From Butyrivibrio sp. XPD2006 (GTDB lineage Bacteria; Bacillota; Clostridia; Lachnospirales; Lachnospiraceae): DNA of 64,000 nt. The position numbers and the translations under genes are program-made. The DNA lies in the NCBI RefSeq assembly GCF_000420865.1, contig NZ_ATVT01000001.1, positions 186,001 to 250,000 on the forward strand, written 5' to 3'. Positions 1-9,932 of the stretch are shown here, piece after piece (the stretch's first letter is position 1; each line of letters opens with the position of its first letter). Below the pieces are notes generated by a model that did no database searches, was not told the DNA's origin, and saw only the letters and a list, made by a program, of their open reading frames with translations.

Positions 1-762
1 TCTGGAAGCGTTGATGCCATCACCGATCTCGACGGCCTTAACTGCGCCGATGCTCATTATTGCCTGTGAAAGAAGAGCATCGAGCTTATCAAATACCGGT
101 TCGCCTATGCCGGCAGGAACACCTGTGATCCTGCACTCGACAACACCTCCGAGGGAATCTTTTTCCTCACGGGCCTTTTCGATGAGTTCCATGGCTTTTT
201 TATCTGCTTCGGCATCGGGCATGGCGGTAGGAGTTGTGAGCCTTACAGCCTCATCGAACTTGTTGTAATCAATTTCAACGTCGCCGATGGATCTTGTGTA
301 AGCACAGACTTTTATGTCCATTATTTCAAGAAGCTTACTGCAGATTGCTCCGGCTGCGACTCTGCCGATGGTCTCTCTTCCGGAAGAACGACCGCCGCCG
401 CGATAGTCCCTGAATCCATACTTCTGATCATAGCCATAATCAGCATGGCCGGGACGATAGTAGGAGGCAATCTCCTTGTAATCCGCTGAGCGCTGAGATG
501 TGTTTTTTACTAAAAGAGATATCGGGGTACCTGTGGTCTTGCCTTCAAATATTCCGGATAGGATCTCCACAAGATCATCTTCCTTGCGGGAAGTTGTTGC
601 AGTAGATGTTCCGGGTTTTCTGCGGTCCAGGAATTTCTGAATGTCCTCCTCGGAAATATCAAGGCCAGCGGGGAAACCGTCAATAACGCATCCCAGAGCC
701 TTTCCGTGGGATTCACCCCAGGTTGAAATCCTTATGTTTTTACCAGTTATTGATCCTGACAT
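1..762 (-). CDS. aroC: Chorismate synthase, partial (3' end outside window)
   Basis: Converts 5-enolpyruvylshikimate-3-phosphate to chorismate, the last shared step of aromatic amino-acid synthesis; FMN-dependent and cytosolic. Reading the minus strand from the ATG at 762 gives MSGSITGKNIRISTWGESHG, the typical N-terminus, then the family motifs RPGHADYGYDQKYG and FRDYRGGGRSSGRETIGRVA. The frame stays open for 254 codons to the window edge, ending inside the ...EIGDGINASR block, so roughly the last 110 residues are missing. AGGAG lies just upstream of the ATG. It is divergent from the carboxypeptidase gene at 918. Identification is secure. Confidence 0.96.
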   Translation of the reverse strand, partial: MSGSITGKNIRISTWGESHGKALGCVIDGFPAGLDISEEDIQKFLDRRKPGTSTATTSRKEDDLVEILSGIFEGKTTGTPISLLVKNTSQRSADYKEIASYYRPGHADYGYDQKYGFRDYRGGGRSSGRETIGRVAAGAICSKLLEIMDIKVCAYTRSIGDVEIDYNKFDEAVRLTTPTAMPDAEADKKAMELIEKAREEKDSLGGVVECRITGVPAGIGEPVFDKLDALLSQAIMSIGAVKAVEIGDGINASR

Positions 763-917
763 AAGCTCTCCTTATTATGAAATTTAGGTTGTTAGATTGA
801 GTATAAATGACTTTTTCAGCCCAAAATAGTGAATTTTTTGTGAATTAGTTATATAATTGTATGGTAGTTTTCTTTATATTGCAATAAATATCCGGAACAA
901 GAGGGGATATTTCCGAT
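763..917. promoter_or_regulatory. Divergent intergenic region between aroC and the M15 peptidase gene
   Basis: An AT-rich 155-bp region that must hold promoters for both directions. For aroC, TATACT on the minus strand (800-805) is a plausible -10, but I see no good -35. For the plus-strand gene, TTGTGA (838-843) with a 16-nt spacer and TATGGT (860-865) is a weak candidate. No clear operator or terminator is visible. Confidence 0.3.
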
Positions 918-2015
918 ATGAATGCCAGTAGCTTGGAAATGAAGCTTACCTTTAGAAATAAGGTAATCTCCAAGGCCACAAAATTCAATAGAAAGCACAA
1001 AGCATTTTCTTTTTTGGGAATTGCTTTTGCTATGGTCACTATAACAGTCTATAACTTTTTGTTCTATTTCTACAGAAATGCCAAAAGGTTTACATGTTTG
1101 GCCTGTATAATTCTTTTCTTTATTTCAAGCAGTAGCTTTTCCTATCCGGCTATGTCTTTGAATATCAGTTTTGCTGCCAATTCAGAAGCTATAGAGAGAA
1201 CAGAAGAGGTACAGGAAGTACTTTCCGAAGAAGAAGTTGCCGAGTCTGATGCCGAGCTTATTACTGAAAGGGATGTGGATACTGAAGTGCTTCAGGAGGC
1301 CAGCGAGGTGGTAAATCCTGATGCTGCTGAAATTGAGAACATGGTTTCTGTTTCAGAGATTCTTGATTCAGAAATACCTGCCAGCGTAAGTGTTGAGGAA
1401 TCCAGAGCTCTTTTATCCCAGGGAGCGGATGAAGTTTCCTTTAACAGTGATGATTGGAAGCTGGTACTTGTAAACAAGCAGCACCCAATCCCTGATGATT
1501 ATGAGTTTGAGCTGGGGACCATCAGCGGAAGTATGCAGTGCGATGAGAGAGTTATTTCACCTCTGCTTGATATGCTCAAGGCTGCAAGAGCTGAGGGTGT
1601 TAATCTTATTGTCTGCTCACCGTACAGAGATATAGACCGACAGACTATGCTCTTTGGTAATAAGGTTGATCGTTACATGGGCGGTGGGATGTCATACATG
1701 GATGCCTACAATCTTGCTTCACAGGCAGTAACTGTTCCCGGATCATCGGAACATCAGATTGGTCTTGCAGTTGACATTATTACTGACGGATATTCATCTC
1801 TGGATGAAGGGTTTGGAGATACTGCTGCAGGTAAGTGGCTTGCGGATAACAGTGCGCAATACGGATTTATCTTAAGATACCCTTCAGGTAAAGAGGAGAT
1901 CACAAGTATAGAATATGAGCCATGGCACTTCAGATATGTAGGTGTTGATGCGGCAAACGTGATCACAGACAATAACCTCTGCCTGGAAGAGTTCTGGAAT
2001 TTATATGTTGATTAA
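918..2015 (+). CDS. Membrane-anchored D-alanyl-D-alanine carboxypeptidase, M15B (VanY-like)
   Basis: Predicted zinc D,D-carboxypeptidase trimming the terminal D-Ala of peptidoglycan stems outside the membrane. Of 365 residues, the first ~75 contain two hydrophobic stretches (about 30-50 and 55-75), suggesting a membrane anchor or hairpin. A Glu/Ala/Val-rich linker (about 90-165) leads to the catalytic domain. The M15B signature is intact: SEHQIGLAVDI with zinc ligands H279 and D286, and EPWHFRY with H337. The start at 918 has a GAGGGG-like site 11 bases upstream; downstream ATGs would remove part of the anchor. tgt follows after 18 bases. Whether it acts in wall maturation or as a vancomycin-type VanY cannot be told; no van genes are nearby. 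Confidence 0.88.
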   Translation: MNASSLEMKLTFRNKVISKATKFNRKHKAFSFLGIAFAMVTITVYNFLFYFYRNAKRFTCLACIILFFISSSSFSYPAMSLNISFAANSEAIERTEEVQEVLSEEEVAESDAELITERDVDTEVLQEASEVVNPDAAEIENMVSVSEILDSEIPASVSVEESRALLSQGADEVSFNSDDWKLVLVNKQHPIPDDYEFELGTISGSMQCDERVISPLLDMLKAARAEGVNLIVCSPYRDIDRQTMLFGNKVDRYMGGGMSYMDAYNLASQAVTVPGSSEHQIGLAVDIITDGYSSLDEGFGDTAAGKWLADNSAQYGFILRYPSGKEEITSIEYEPWHFRYVGVDAANVITDNNLCLEEFWNLYVD

Positions 2016-2033
2016 ATGAGTTAAGAGGAATAT

Positions 2034-3215
2034 ATGTACAAGATTTTAAAAAAAGAAGGAAATGCCAAAAGGGCAGAGTTTACTACTGTTCATGGAGTTA
2101 TTCAGACTCCGGTGTTTATGAATGTTGCGACAGTTGCAGCAATAAAAGGAGGCGTTTCCACGGAGGACCTTGAGGGAATAGGTACCCAGGTGGTCCTTTC
2201 CAATACGTACCATTTGCATTTAAGACCGGGGGACGACCTCATCTATCGAATGGGCGGTTTGCACAAATTTATGAGCTGCAATAAGCCTATTCTGACAGAC
2301 TCAGGCGGATTTCAGGTCTTTTCTCTTGCAAAGACAAGAAGAATTAAGGAAGAGGGAGTGTATTTCCATTCCCATATAGACGGACACAAGCTGTTCATGG
2401 GACCTGAAGAGAGCATGAGGATTCAGTCTCATCTTGGCTCGACAATTGCCATGGCGTTTGATGAGTGCCCATCAGCTAAGGCTGAGCACGAATATGTTCA
2501 GATGTCGGTAGACAGGACTACAAGATGGCTAAGGCGCTGTAAAGCAGAGATGGACAGATTAAACAGTCTTGAATACACGGTTAACCCTCATCAGATGCTG
2601 TTTGGTATCAATCAGGGAGCGATATTCGATGATATAAGGATAGAGCATGCCAAGGTTATAAGGGATCTTGATCTTGACGGATATGCAGTGGGAGGACTTG
2701 CTGTAGGCGAGAGCCACGAGGAGATGTATCATGTTTTAGAAACTGTTGTTCCTTATCTGCCTGATGATAAGCCGACTTATCTTATGGGTGTTGGAACACC
2801 TGCAAACATCCTTGAGGCTGTTGAGAGAGGTATTGATTTCTTTGATTGTGTATATCCCAGCAGAAACGGCCGCCACGGACACCTTTATACAAACAGGGGA
2901 CATATCAACATTCTCAATGCAAGATACGAGATGGATGATACGCCCATAGAAGAAGGCTGTCAGTGTCCTGCCTGCAGAAGATATTCCAAGTCATATATCA
3001 GACACCTTCTTAAAGCTGGGGAGATGCTTGGAATGAGACTCTGCGTACTTCATAATCTCTATTTTTATAACCACATGATGGAAGAGATCAGGGATGCGCT
3101 TGATGCAGGTGAATTCGCTCAGTACAAGAAACGTAAGCTCGATGGAATGCAGGAGTTTGACGGTGATTCGGTAAAAGATGCTTACAATATTGCTAAAAAC
3201 TGGAGAAAGGGTTAA
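2034..3215 (+). CDS. tgt: Queuine tRNA-guanine transglycosylase (Tgt)
   Basis: Exchanges guanine-34 of tRNAs with GUN anticodons for preQ1, the committed step of queuosine formation. The 393-residue protein carries the base-recognition block LTDSGGFQVFSL, the GVGTP loop, the nucleophile region IDFFDCVYPSRNGRHG, and a C-terminal zinc site (CQCPAC followed by the His of LHNLYFY). AAGAGGA precedes the ATG. Length is slightly above the usual 370-380. The downstream neighbour is yajC, a common tgt-yajC pairing in bacteria, although here yajC also seems to have its own promoter. Confidence 0.97.
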   Translation: MYKILKKEGNAKRAEFTTVHGVIQTPVFMNVATVAAIKGGVSTEDLEGIGTQVVLSNTYHLHLRPGDDLIYRMGGLHKFMSCNKPILTDSGGFQVFSLAKTRRIKEEGVYFHSHIDGHKLFMGPEESMRIQSHLGSTIAMAFDECPSAKAEHEYVQMSVDRTTRWLRRCKAEMDRLNSLEYTVNPHQMLFGINQGAIFDDIRIEHAKVIRDLDLDGYAVGGLAVGESHEEMYHVLETVVPYLPDDKPTYLMGVGTPANILEAVERGIDFFDCVYPSRNGRHGHLYTNRGHINILNARYEMDDTPIEEGCQCPACRRYSKSYIRHLLKAGEMLGMRLCVLHNLYFYNHMMEEIRDALDAGEFAQYKKRKLDGMQEFDGDSVKDAYNIAKNWRKG

Positions 3216-3220
3216 AAAGC

Positions 3221-3249
3221 TTGAACTTGAATCCTCTTTTTAGTATTAT
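3221..3249 (+). promoter_or_regulatory. Sigma-A promoter for yajC
   Basis: TTGAAC at 3221-3226, a 17-base spacer, then TATTAT at 3244-3249. It lies directly after the tgt stop codon and about 40 bases before the yajC ATG, so yajC can be transcribed independently of tgt. Confidence 0.6.
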
Positions 3250-3289
3250 TGTTTGGTGTATATTATTTTTTTAAGGTATGGAGGAAGTT

Positions 3290-3646
3290 ATGGGTTTACT
3301 TTTAACAGGTGCAGAAGCATCAGCTAATACACAGAGTATCATTTCAATGGTTCTGGTTTATGCAGCGGTAATCGCAGTATTCTATTTTCTGTTCATGCGT
3401 CCGCAGAGCAAGGAAAAGAAGCAGAGAGCACAGATCCTTTCATCTCTGGCTATTGGGGACAGTGTCAAGACAACAGGCGGATTCATCGGTACAGTAATCG
3501 ACATCAACGACGACATGGTAATCGTTGAGTTCGGTAACAACAAGAACTGCCGTATCCCAATGGTTAAGGAAGCGATTGTTGAGGTTGAAAAGCCTGAAGA
3601 TGCAGTTGTTTCAACTAATGATACTTCTGATTCGAAAAAGAAGTAA
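3290..3646 (+). CDS. yajC: Preprotein translocase subunit YajC
   Basis: Small single-pass membrane protein that associates with the SecDF-YajC accessory complex of the Sec translocase. An N-terminal transmembrane helix (about residues 16-38) ends in the family motif FYFLFMRPQSKEKK, followed by the conserved cytosolic block GDSVKTTGGFIGTV and an acidic tail. I place the start at 3290 because GGAGGA lies immediately upstream. An in-frame ATG at 3278 has no ribosome-binding site and would place this site inside the coding region. secD and secF are not adjacent. Confidence 0.93.
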   Translation: MGLLLTGAEASANTQSIISMVLVYAAVIAVFYFLFMRPQSKEKKQRAQILSSLAIGDSVKTTGGFIGTVIDINDDMVIVEFGNNKNCRIPMVKEAIVEVEKPEDAVVSTNDTSDSKKK

Positions 3647-3664
3647 TATTTTTCATGTCTGTTA

Positions 3665-3694
3665 AAGCCTGGTTGGGACTACCCAATCGGGCTT
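3665..3694 (+). terminator. Strong hairpin between yajC and leuB
   Basis: A 13-bp stem (3665-3677 with 3682-3694, two G-T pairs) closes a four-base ACTA loop. It is followed by AATTTCTAT rather than a clean T run. It may be a weak terminator for yajC or a leader hairpin limiting entry into leuB. Confidence 0.5.
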
Positions 3695-3718
3695 AATTTC
3701 TATATTCAGGAGGAGAGT

Positions 3719-4822
3719 ATGAAACTAAACATCACATGTATTCCGGGTGACGGAATAGGTCCTGAGATAGTCGCTCAGGCCAAAAAAGTACTTGATAAGG
3801 TGGCAGATGTATATGGCCATGAGATAGAGTACAAAGATGTTTTAATGGGAGGATGTTCTATTGACGCTTACGGCGTTCCTCTTACCCAGGAGACAATTGA
3901 TGCTGCTAAGAGTGCAGACGCAGTCTTGATGGGATCTATCGGAGGTAATACCTCCACATCACCATGGTACAAACTTGAACCTTCCAAGAGACCTGAAGCC
4001 GGACTTCTTGGTATTCGTAAGGCACTTAATCTGTTTGCAAACCTGCGACCCGCATATCTCTATCCCCAGCTTATGAAAGCGTGTCCTCTCAAGGAGGAAG
4101 CTGCTGCCAAGGGCTTTGATATGCTCATCATGAGAGAGCTTACAGGTGGACTGTATTTCGGCGAGAGATTTACCAAGGAAGTTGACGGAGAGATCACAGC
4201 TACGGATACTCTTGTTTACAAAGAGAGCGAGATCAGACGAATTGCCATTAAGGCATTTGAAGTCGCAAGAAAGAGAAGAAAGAGTGTTATCAGCGTAGAT
4301 AAGGCTAACGTCCTTGATTCCTCAAGACTTTGGAGAAAAGTTGTCGAGGAAGTTGCCAAGGACTATCCGGATGTTACTCTGGAGCACATGCTTGTTGATA
4401 ACTGTGCAATGCAGCTTGTCAGAGATCCTTCTCAGTTTGATGTGGTTCTCACAGAGAATATGTTCGGCGACATCCTCTCTGATGAAGCCAGCATGATCAC
4501 AGGCTCCATCGGAATGCTTCCAAGTGCTTCCCTCAATGATACAAGTTTTGGTCTTTATGAGCCCAGTCACGGAAGTGCTCCCGACATTGCCGGCAAAGAT
4601 ATAGCTAACCCCATCGCAACAGTTCTTTCGGCTGCGATGATGCTCAGATATTCATTTAACCTGGACAAGGAAGCAGATTCTATTGAAAATGCAGTCAGAA
4701 AAGTTTTGGAGGACGGCTACAGAACTGTTGATCTCATGTCAGCATCAGCAGGAGAGGGCTTTACTCAGGTAGGCTGTAAGCAAATGGGAGACCTTCTAGT
4801 TGAACGAATCGTTAACCTATAA
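3719..4822 (+). CDS. leuB: 3-isopropylmalate dehydrogenase
   Basis: NAD-dependent oxidative decarboxylation of 3-isopropylmalate in leucine biosynthesis. The 367-residue protein shows the N-terminal [12 protein letters not shown] nucleotide/substrate strand, [13 protein letters not shown], the metal-binding block [15 protein letters not shown], and the NAD loop [27 protein letters not shown] precedes the ATG. leuA, leuC and leuD are not in the window. The 3' end overlaps the next gene by 23 bases, implying co-transcription with the GT-C-like gene, ilvD and ilvB. Confidence 0.97.
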   Translation: MKLNITCIPGDGIGPEIVAQAKKVLDKVADVYGHEIEYKDVLMGGCSIDAYGVPLTQETIDAAKSADAVLMGSIGGNTSTSPWYKLEPSKRPEAGLLGIRKALNLFANLRPAYLYPQLMKACPLKEEAAAKGFDMLIMRELTGGLYFGERFTKEVDGEITATDTLVYKESEIRRIAIKAFEVARKRRKSVISVDKANVLDSSRLWRKVVEEVAKDYPDVTLEHMLVDNCAMQLVRDPSQFDVVLTENMFGDILSDEASMITGSIGMLPSASLNDTSFGLYEPSHGSAPDIAGKDIANPIATVLSAAMMLRYSFNLDKEADSIENAVRKVLEDGYRTVDLMSASAGEGFTQVGCKQMGDLLVERIVNL

Positions 4823-6500
4823 AACTGAAAAAAGAATATATAATCTGCTGCCTCATGAGCCTGAGGCAATGGCAACAACTCTCTTTATAATAGCCATGTC
4901 GTCATATTATCTGTGGCGAATGTTTGCCATAACGCCTCAGTACGATGAGCTGTATACCTACTATACATTTATCAGCAGGGGAGTTATCTACTCAGCCATC
5001 CATTGGCCGCTTCCCAACAACCATGTTGGATATTCTGTTTTATCAGCATTTCTTTATTACTTAGGCAACCCTTTTATTGCTCTGCGCGGAGTGTCTTTTA
5101 TCTGCGCGATATCTAATCTGATACTGGTATACAGAATATGTAAAAGATATTATTCCCATGGCCTGGCTTTCGGAGCACTTATGCTTTATTCGGCCATGCA
5201 GGTGGTTGTGGAGTACAGTATACAGGGAAGAGGATATACTCTGGCTACCACTTGTTTTTTGCTCTCTGTTTATATTGCCGGATATATCTGCAGCCTTGAG
5301 GAGACCAAGCCGGTTTACTACCTGTGCATCACATTTGCTTTTGCCATGGGATTATATACTGTTCCGAGCAGTATATACTGGGTTATCCCGGTAAGTGTCG
5401 CAATCACGGTTTATCTTCTCGTAAATGCTTATAAGAGCAGAGCGCTTCATGACAGCCTTAAGGACAACGTCTACTACAGGAAATTCGTGAAGTTCTTTAA
5501 TCATGGCCTGATTGCTGCGCTTATCACGACAGCGCTGTATGCGCTTATATGGCTTGCAATAGGCTCTAACCTTTTGGTTAAAACAGAAGGGTCAGAGTAT
5601 TTCGGAATGAGTCATGCAACGGTGCTCTTAAGGGCTCCGGTAAGTTCACTCCTCAGGGGAATGGATTATATGCTTTCTCAGCCGTATATACAGAGCCTTT
5701 CTTCAGCTGATTTCAGAGCAGAATGCGTTGGATGGGTTTTAAGGCTCTATAACTATATGATCCCCGGCTTTATGTATATTATTCCGGTGGTGGTTCTTGT
5801 AAGTATAGGGGTTGCAGGCTATGAGTGCATCAGACATTTTGCCTATAGCAGAACTATCATAAATGTCATGATAATTTCCAATGTTATTGTGACCGGCCTT
5901 ATGCTTGTTGTTCAAAAAAAGCTTCCATATCTCAGAGTGTTCAGCTATGGAGCATTTATTCTTGCGGTGTGCTTTTGTGCATGCTTCGAGAGGCTTATAA
6001 ATGTGACCATAAGAATATATAACGACATGATGCGTAAAAAGGCCGGCAGTACTGTGGAAAATGTGGCTCACAACGAGAGCGAGACAACAGTTAAAGGTGA
6101 GAAGTGGTACAACGGAAAGGGTATCTATCTGCCGCTGATTTTCTGCATAGTTCTTTTTATAGTCAGAGTAACCAGCTATGATTACAATTGTCAGCTTGGT
6201 ACCAGAGAAAATAACGTGTACAATACGCTATATATAGCAGATGTCACAAGACGCAAGAATATTGCGGTTCTTGATTGCGATCAGCAGTACCTTCTCAAAT
6301 TCGGATGGAACATTGATTGTGAAAAGACTGATGTAAACGGCGCAGATTGTGTTATTATAGATAAAAATCTTTTAGAGCCCGGTTACAGTGGGCCTGATTT
6401 CTGGAAATTCTATCAGACCTATGAAACTATCGATTGGGACTACATAGATTCAATGCGCAATATATATGAGAATGAAAACTTTATTTTATATATTAAGTAA
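4800..6500 (+). CDS. Polytopic GT-C-like membrane protein (putative glycosyltransferase)
   Basis: 566 residues with about ten hydrophobic segments. After the first helix comes a loop with [11 protein letters not shown] and [11 protein letters not shown]; an acidic pair here and the PNNH motif resemble the catalytic first loop of GT-C enzymes that use polyprenyl-phosphate sugars (ArnT/PMT-like). The extracytoplasmic C-terminal ~100 residues have no recognised motif. The start is TTG at 4800, chosen because GGGAG lies upstream; an ATG at 4869 lacks a good site and would cut the N-terminus. It overlaps leuB and is followed 18 bases later by ilvD, so a probable surface-glycan gene sits in a branched-chain amino-acid operon. 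Donor and acceptor are unknown. Confidence 0.6.
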   Translation: MNESLTYKTEKRIYNLLPHEPEAMATTLFIIAMSSYYLWRMFAITPQYDELYTYYTFISRGVIYSAIHWPLPNNHVGYSVLSAFLYYLGNPFIALRGVSFICAISNLILVYRICKRYYSHGLAFGALMLYSAMQVVVEYSIQGRGYTLATTCFLLSVYIAGYICSLEETKPVYYLCITFAFAMGLYTVPSSIYWVIPVSVAITVYLLVNAYKSRALHDSLKDNVYYRKFVKFFNHGLIAALITTALYALIWLAIGSNLLVKTEGSEYFGMSHATVLLRAPVSSLLRGMDYMLSQPYIQSLSSADFRAECVGWVLRLYNYMIPGFMYIIPVVVLVSIGVAGYECIRHFAYSRTIINVMIISNVIVTGLMLVVQKKLPYLRVFSYGAFILAVCFCACFERLINVTIRIYNDMMRKKAGSTVENVAHNESETTVKGEKWYNGKGIYLPLIFCIVLFIVRVTSYDYNCQLGTRENNVYNTLYIADVTRRKNIAVLDCDQQYLLKFGWNIDCEKTDVNGADCVIIDKNLLEPGYSGPDFWKFYQTYETIDWDYIDSMRNIYENENFILYIK

Positions 6501-6518
6501 GCAGGAGGAGAGAGAATT

Positions 6519-8195
6519 ATGGCAATGAATAGCGACAGAGTTATGAAAGGGCTTCAGCAGGCTCCACACAGAAGTCTGTTCAACGCACTTGGTTTTACGG
6601 AAGAAGAGAGAAACAAACCTCTTATCGGTATTGTTAGTTCCTACAACGAGATTGTTCCGGGACATATGAACCTGGATAAGATCACAGAAGCTGTTAAGCT
6701 GGCTGTAGCAGAAGCGGGCGGAATGCCTGTAGTGGTTCCTGCAATCGCTGTATGTGACGGTATCGCTATGGGACACATCGGTATGAAGTACTCACTTGTT
6801 ACAAGAGATCTTATTGCAGACAGTACAGAGTGTCTTGCCAAAGCACATGCCTTTGACGGAATGGTATGCATTCCCAACTGTGACAAGAATGTACCCGGAC
6901 TTCTGATGGCTGCTGCCAGAGTAAATATTCCCACTGTATTTGTATCAGGAGGTCCTATGATGGCCGGAAGATTTGAAGGCCATAAGACTTCACTCTCATC
7001 AATGTTTGAGGCTGTTGGCTCTGTATCAGCCGGTAAGATGACTGATGAGCAGCTCTGCGAACTTGAAGAGAAGGCTTGTCCTACATGTGGATCATGTTCA
7101 GGCATGTACACAGCCAATTCCATGAACTGTCTTACAGAGGCAATCGGAATGGGACTTCCCGGTAACGGAACAATTCCTGCTGTATATTCGGCTCGTATCA
7201 GACTTGCCAAGAAGGCCGGATATGCAGTTATGAACCTTGTCGAGAAGAATATCCGTCCCAGAGACATCATGACAAAAGAGGCATTCATGAATGCAATGGC
7301 CATGGATATGGCTCTTGGATGCTCAACAAATACAATGCTTCATCTTCCTGCGATTGCACACGAGGCCGGAGTTGATATCAATATGGAGATTGCCAACGAA
7401 GTATCTGCCAAAACTCCAAATCTATGCCACCTTGCACCTGCAGGTCCCACATACATGGAAGACCTCAACGAAGCCGGCGGAGTACTTGCCGTTATGTCAG
7501 AGCTTGTTAAGAAGAATCTTATTAATACAGATCTTATTACAGCAACAGGTAAGACAATAAAAGAAAACCTTGAGGGTGTATACAACAAGAACCCTGAGGT
7601 TATAAGACCTATCGAGAATCCTTACATGCAGTCAGGCGGAATCGCTGTTCTCAAGGGCAATATCGCACCCGATACAGGTATTGTTAAGAAGAGCGCCGTT
7701 GTTCCGGAGATGATGGTTCACGAAGGACCTGCAAGAGTATTTGATTGTGAAGAGGATGCTATTGAAGCAATCCTTGGTGGCAAGATTGTTGCCGGAGACG
7801 TTGTCGTTATCAGATACGAAGGACCTAAGGGCGGCCCCGGAATGAGAGAGATGCTCAATCCTACATCAGCTATTGCAGGCCGTGGCCTTGGCTCATCCGT
7901 TGCTCTTATCACAGACGGAAGATTCTCAGGTGCAAGCCGTGGTGCTTCCATCGGACATGTTTCACCTGAGGCAGCTGTCGGTGGACCTATTGCTCTTATC
8001 GAAGAGGGCGATATCATTTCAATCGATATCCCGAACAACGCTCTTAATGTTAAGGTTTCAGATGAAGAGCTTGCAAAGAGAAGAGAGAAATGGCAGCCGA
8101 GAGAACCCAAGGTTACAACAGGTTATCTTGCAAGATACAGAGAGCTTGTAACCAGCGGAAACAGAGGAGCTGTACTTGAAATTCCAAGAGCCTGA
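6519..8195 (+). CDS. ilvD: Dihydroxy-acid dehydratase
   Basis: Fe-S dehydratase of the isoleucine/valine pathway that turns 2,3-dihydroxy-isovalerate and -methylvalerate into 2-keto acids. The full-length 558-residue protein has the cluster cysteines in PNCDKNVPG and [17 protein letters not shown] plus the C-terminal active-site block [14 protein letters not shown] strong AGGAGGAG site precedes the ATG, and a second in-frame ATG lies two codons in. ilvB starts 42 bases after its stop, giving a compact ilvD-ilvB unit. Confidence 0.98.
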   Translation: MAMNSDRVMKGLQQAPHRSLFNALGFTEEERNKPLIGIVSSYNEIVPGHMNLDKITEAVKLAVAEAGGMPVVVPAIAVCDGIAMGHIGMKYSLVTRDLIADSTECLAKAHAFDGMVCIPNCDKNVPGLLMAAARVNIPTVFVSGGPMMAGRFEGHKTSLSSMFEAVGSVSAGKMTDEQLCELEEKACPTCGSCSGMYTANSMNCLTEAIGMGLPGNGTIPAVYSARIRLAKKAGYAVMNLVEKNIRPRDIMTKEAFMNAMAMDMALGCSTNTMLHLPAIAHEAGVDINMEIANEVSAKTPNLCHLAPAGPTYMEDLNEAGGVLAVMSELVKKNLINTDLITATGKTIKENLEGVYNKNPEVIRPIENPYMQSGGIAVLKGNIAPDTGIVKKSAVVPEMMVHEGPARVFDCEEDAIEAILGGKIVAGDVVVIRYEGPKGGPGMREMLNPTSAIAGRGLGSSVALITDGRFSGASRGASIGHVSPEAAVGGPIALIEEGDIISIDIPNNALNVKVSDEELAKRREKWQPREPKVTTGYLARYRELVTSGNRGAVLEIPRA

Positions 8196-8237
8196 ATTGT
8201 TTCGGGCGAATAATATAGAAGCCAAAGGAGTATTGAA

Positions 8238-9917
8238 ATGCAACTTACAGGATCACAGATTGTTCTTGAGTGTCTTAAGGAACAGGGGGTTGACACAATC
8301 TTTGGATACCCGGGAGGAACAATCCTTAACATTTACGACGAACTCTACAAGCAGAGTGATAACTTCCTTCACATCTTAACCAGCCATGAGCAGGGTGCAG
8401 CTCACGCAGCTGACGGCTATGCAAGATCTACAGGTAAGGTTGGTGTGTGCTTTGCAACAAGCGGACCGGGTTCAACAAACCTTGTAACGGGAATTGCAAC
8501 AGCCTATATGGATTCTGTCCCAATGGTGGCTATTACCTGCAACGTTAACCTTCCTCTTTTGGGAAAAGACACTTTCCAGGAGGTAGATATCGCCGGTATT
8601 ACAATGCCTATCACCAAGCACGGCTATATCGTCAAGGATGTTAAGAATCTTGCTGACACAATCAGAAAGGCCTTTAAGATTGCAAAAAGCGGACGTCCCG
8701 GACCTGTAATTGTCGATATTACAAAGGATGTTACAGCCAAGACCTGTGATTTCAGACCTGTTACAATATCAGAAGAGGAGCCTGTCAAGAAGTATCACAC
8801 AGATGATATCAATCAGGCTGTTAAGATGATAAAGGCTTCAAAGCGCCCCTTTATCTATGTTGGCGGCGGCGCTATAATCTCCGAGGCTTCAAAAGAGCTT
8901 AAGGAATTTGCCAAAAAAGTTGATGCACCTGTTTGTGATACCCTTATGGGTAAGGGCGCTTTCGATGGAACAGACAAGCTTTATACAGGCATGATCGGAA
9001 TGCACGGAACCAAGGCATCCAATCTCGGAGTAAGTGAGTGTGATCTTCTTATCACTCTGGGAGCCAGATTTTCAGACCGTGTTACCGGTAATGCCAAGAC
9101 ATTTGCTTCTAAGGCCAAGATATTGCAGATCGATGTTGATGCTGCTGAGATCAACAAGAACGTAAGAGTTGATTTTGCTATTGTTGGAGATCTTAAGAGA
9201 GCACTTGCTGCAATAAATGAGAAGCTGGATCAGCTTGATCATAGTGAGTGGCTTAAAAAGATAGCAGATTATAAAAAGAAGTTCCCTCTGGGCTATGATA
9301 CTGATAAGCTCACATGTCCTTACATAATCGAGGAGATTGACAAGCTCACAAAGGGCGATGCCATTATCACTACAGATGTGGGACAGCACCAGATGTGGGC
9401 TGCACAGTATTACAAATATAAAAAGCCCAGGACTTTCCTTACATCAGGCGGTCTTGGAACAATGGGCTACGGACTTGGAGCATGTATCGGCGCCAAGGTT
9501 GGTAACCCCGATAAAGTCTGCATCAACATCGCAGGCGACGGATGCTTTAGAATGAACATGAACGAGATGGCTACTGCCTCCAGATACAATCTTCCGATCA
9601 TTGAGGTTGTGATCAATAACCATGTACTTGGAATGGTTAGGCAGTGGCAGACACTTTTCTATCAGCAGCACTACTCACAGACTGTATTTGAAGATAAGGT
9701 TGATTATTGTAAGGTTGCTGAGGGACTTGGCTGTGAAGCTATAAGAATTACCAAGAAGAGTGAGGTTGCTCCTGCTCTTAAGAAAGCACTTAAGATGGGG
9801 AAGCCGGTTCTTCTTGACTGCATTATAGAAGAAGACGACAAGGTATTCCCTATGGTGCCTCCGGGAGCTTCAATAAGCGAAGTCTTTGATGAGAAGGACC
9901 TTAAAAACAAGAAATAA
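8238..9917 (+). CDS. ilvB: Acetolactate synthase, large (catalytic) subunit
   Basis: ThDP-dependent carboligation of pyruvate to acetolactate, the first step of valine/leucine synthesis. The 559-residue protein has the catalytic Glu in LTSHEQGAAHAADGYAR, a central FAD/nucleotide-fold domain, and the ThDP-Mg motif GDGCFRMNMNE ending in VVINN. The C-terminal MVPPGASISEV is typical of IlvB. AAAGGAG precedes the ATG. No ilvN regulatory subunit follows: the next gene is an L,D-transpeptidase, so the small subunit must be elsewhere or absent. Anabolic IlvB is favoured over AlsS by the ilvD linkage and the C-terminus. Confidence 0.95.
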   Translation: MQLTGSQIVLECLKEQGVDTIFGYPGGTILNIYDELYKQSDNFLHILTSHEQGAAHAADGYARSTGKVGVCFATSGPGSTNLVTGIATAYMDSVPMVAITCNVNLPLLGKDTFQEVDIAGITMPITKHGYIVKDVKNLADTIRKAFKIAKSGRPGPVIVDITKDVTAKTCDFRPVTISEEEPVKKYHTDDINQAVKMIKASKRPFIYVGGGAIISEASKELKEFAKKVDAPVCDTLMGKGAFDGTDKLYTGMIGMHGTKASNLGVSECDLLITLGARFSDRVTGNAKTFASKAKILQIDVDAAEINKNVRVDFAIVGDLKRALAAINEKLDQLDHSEWLKKIADYKKKFPLGYDTDKLTCPYIIEEIDKLTKGDAIITTDVGQHQMWAAQYYKYKKPRTFLTSGGLGTMGYGLGACIGAKVGNPDKVCINIAGDGCFRMNMNEMATASRYNLPIIEVVINNHVLGMVRQWQTLFYQQHYSQTVFEDKVDYCKVAEGLGCEAIRITKKSEVAPALKKALKMGKPVLLDCIIEEDDKVFPMVPPGASISEVFDEKDLKNKK

Positions 9918-9932
9918 TAAATTGAGGAGATT

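Noticed and set aside
3647-3718. T-box or leucine leader peptide upstream of leuB
   Set aside because: Only 72 bases separate yajC and leuB; there is no Leu-codon run, T-box sequence or specifier structure.
6641-7303. Long minus-strand open frame opposite ilvD (220 codons)
   Set aside because: It lies wholly within a highly conserved enzyme gene, has no family features, and reads as the antisense shadow of its codon bias.
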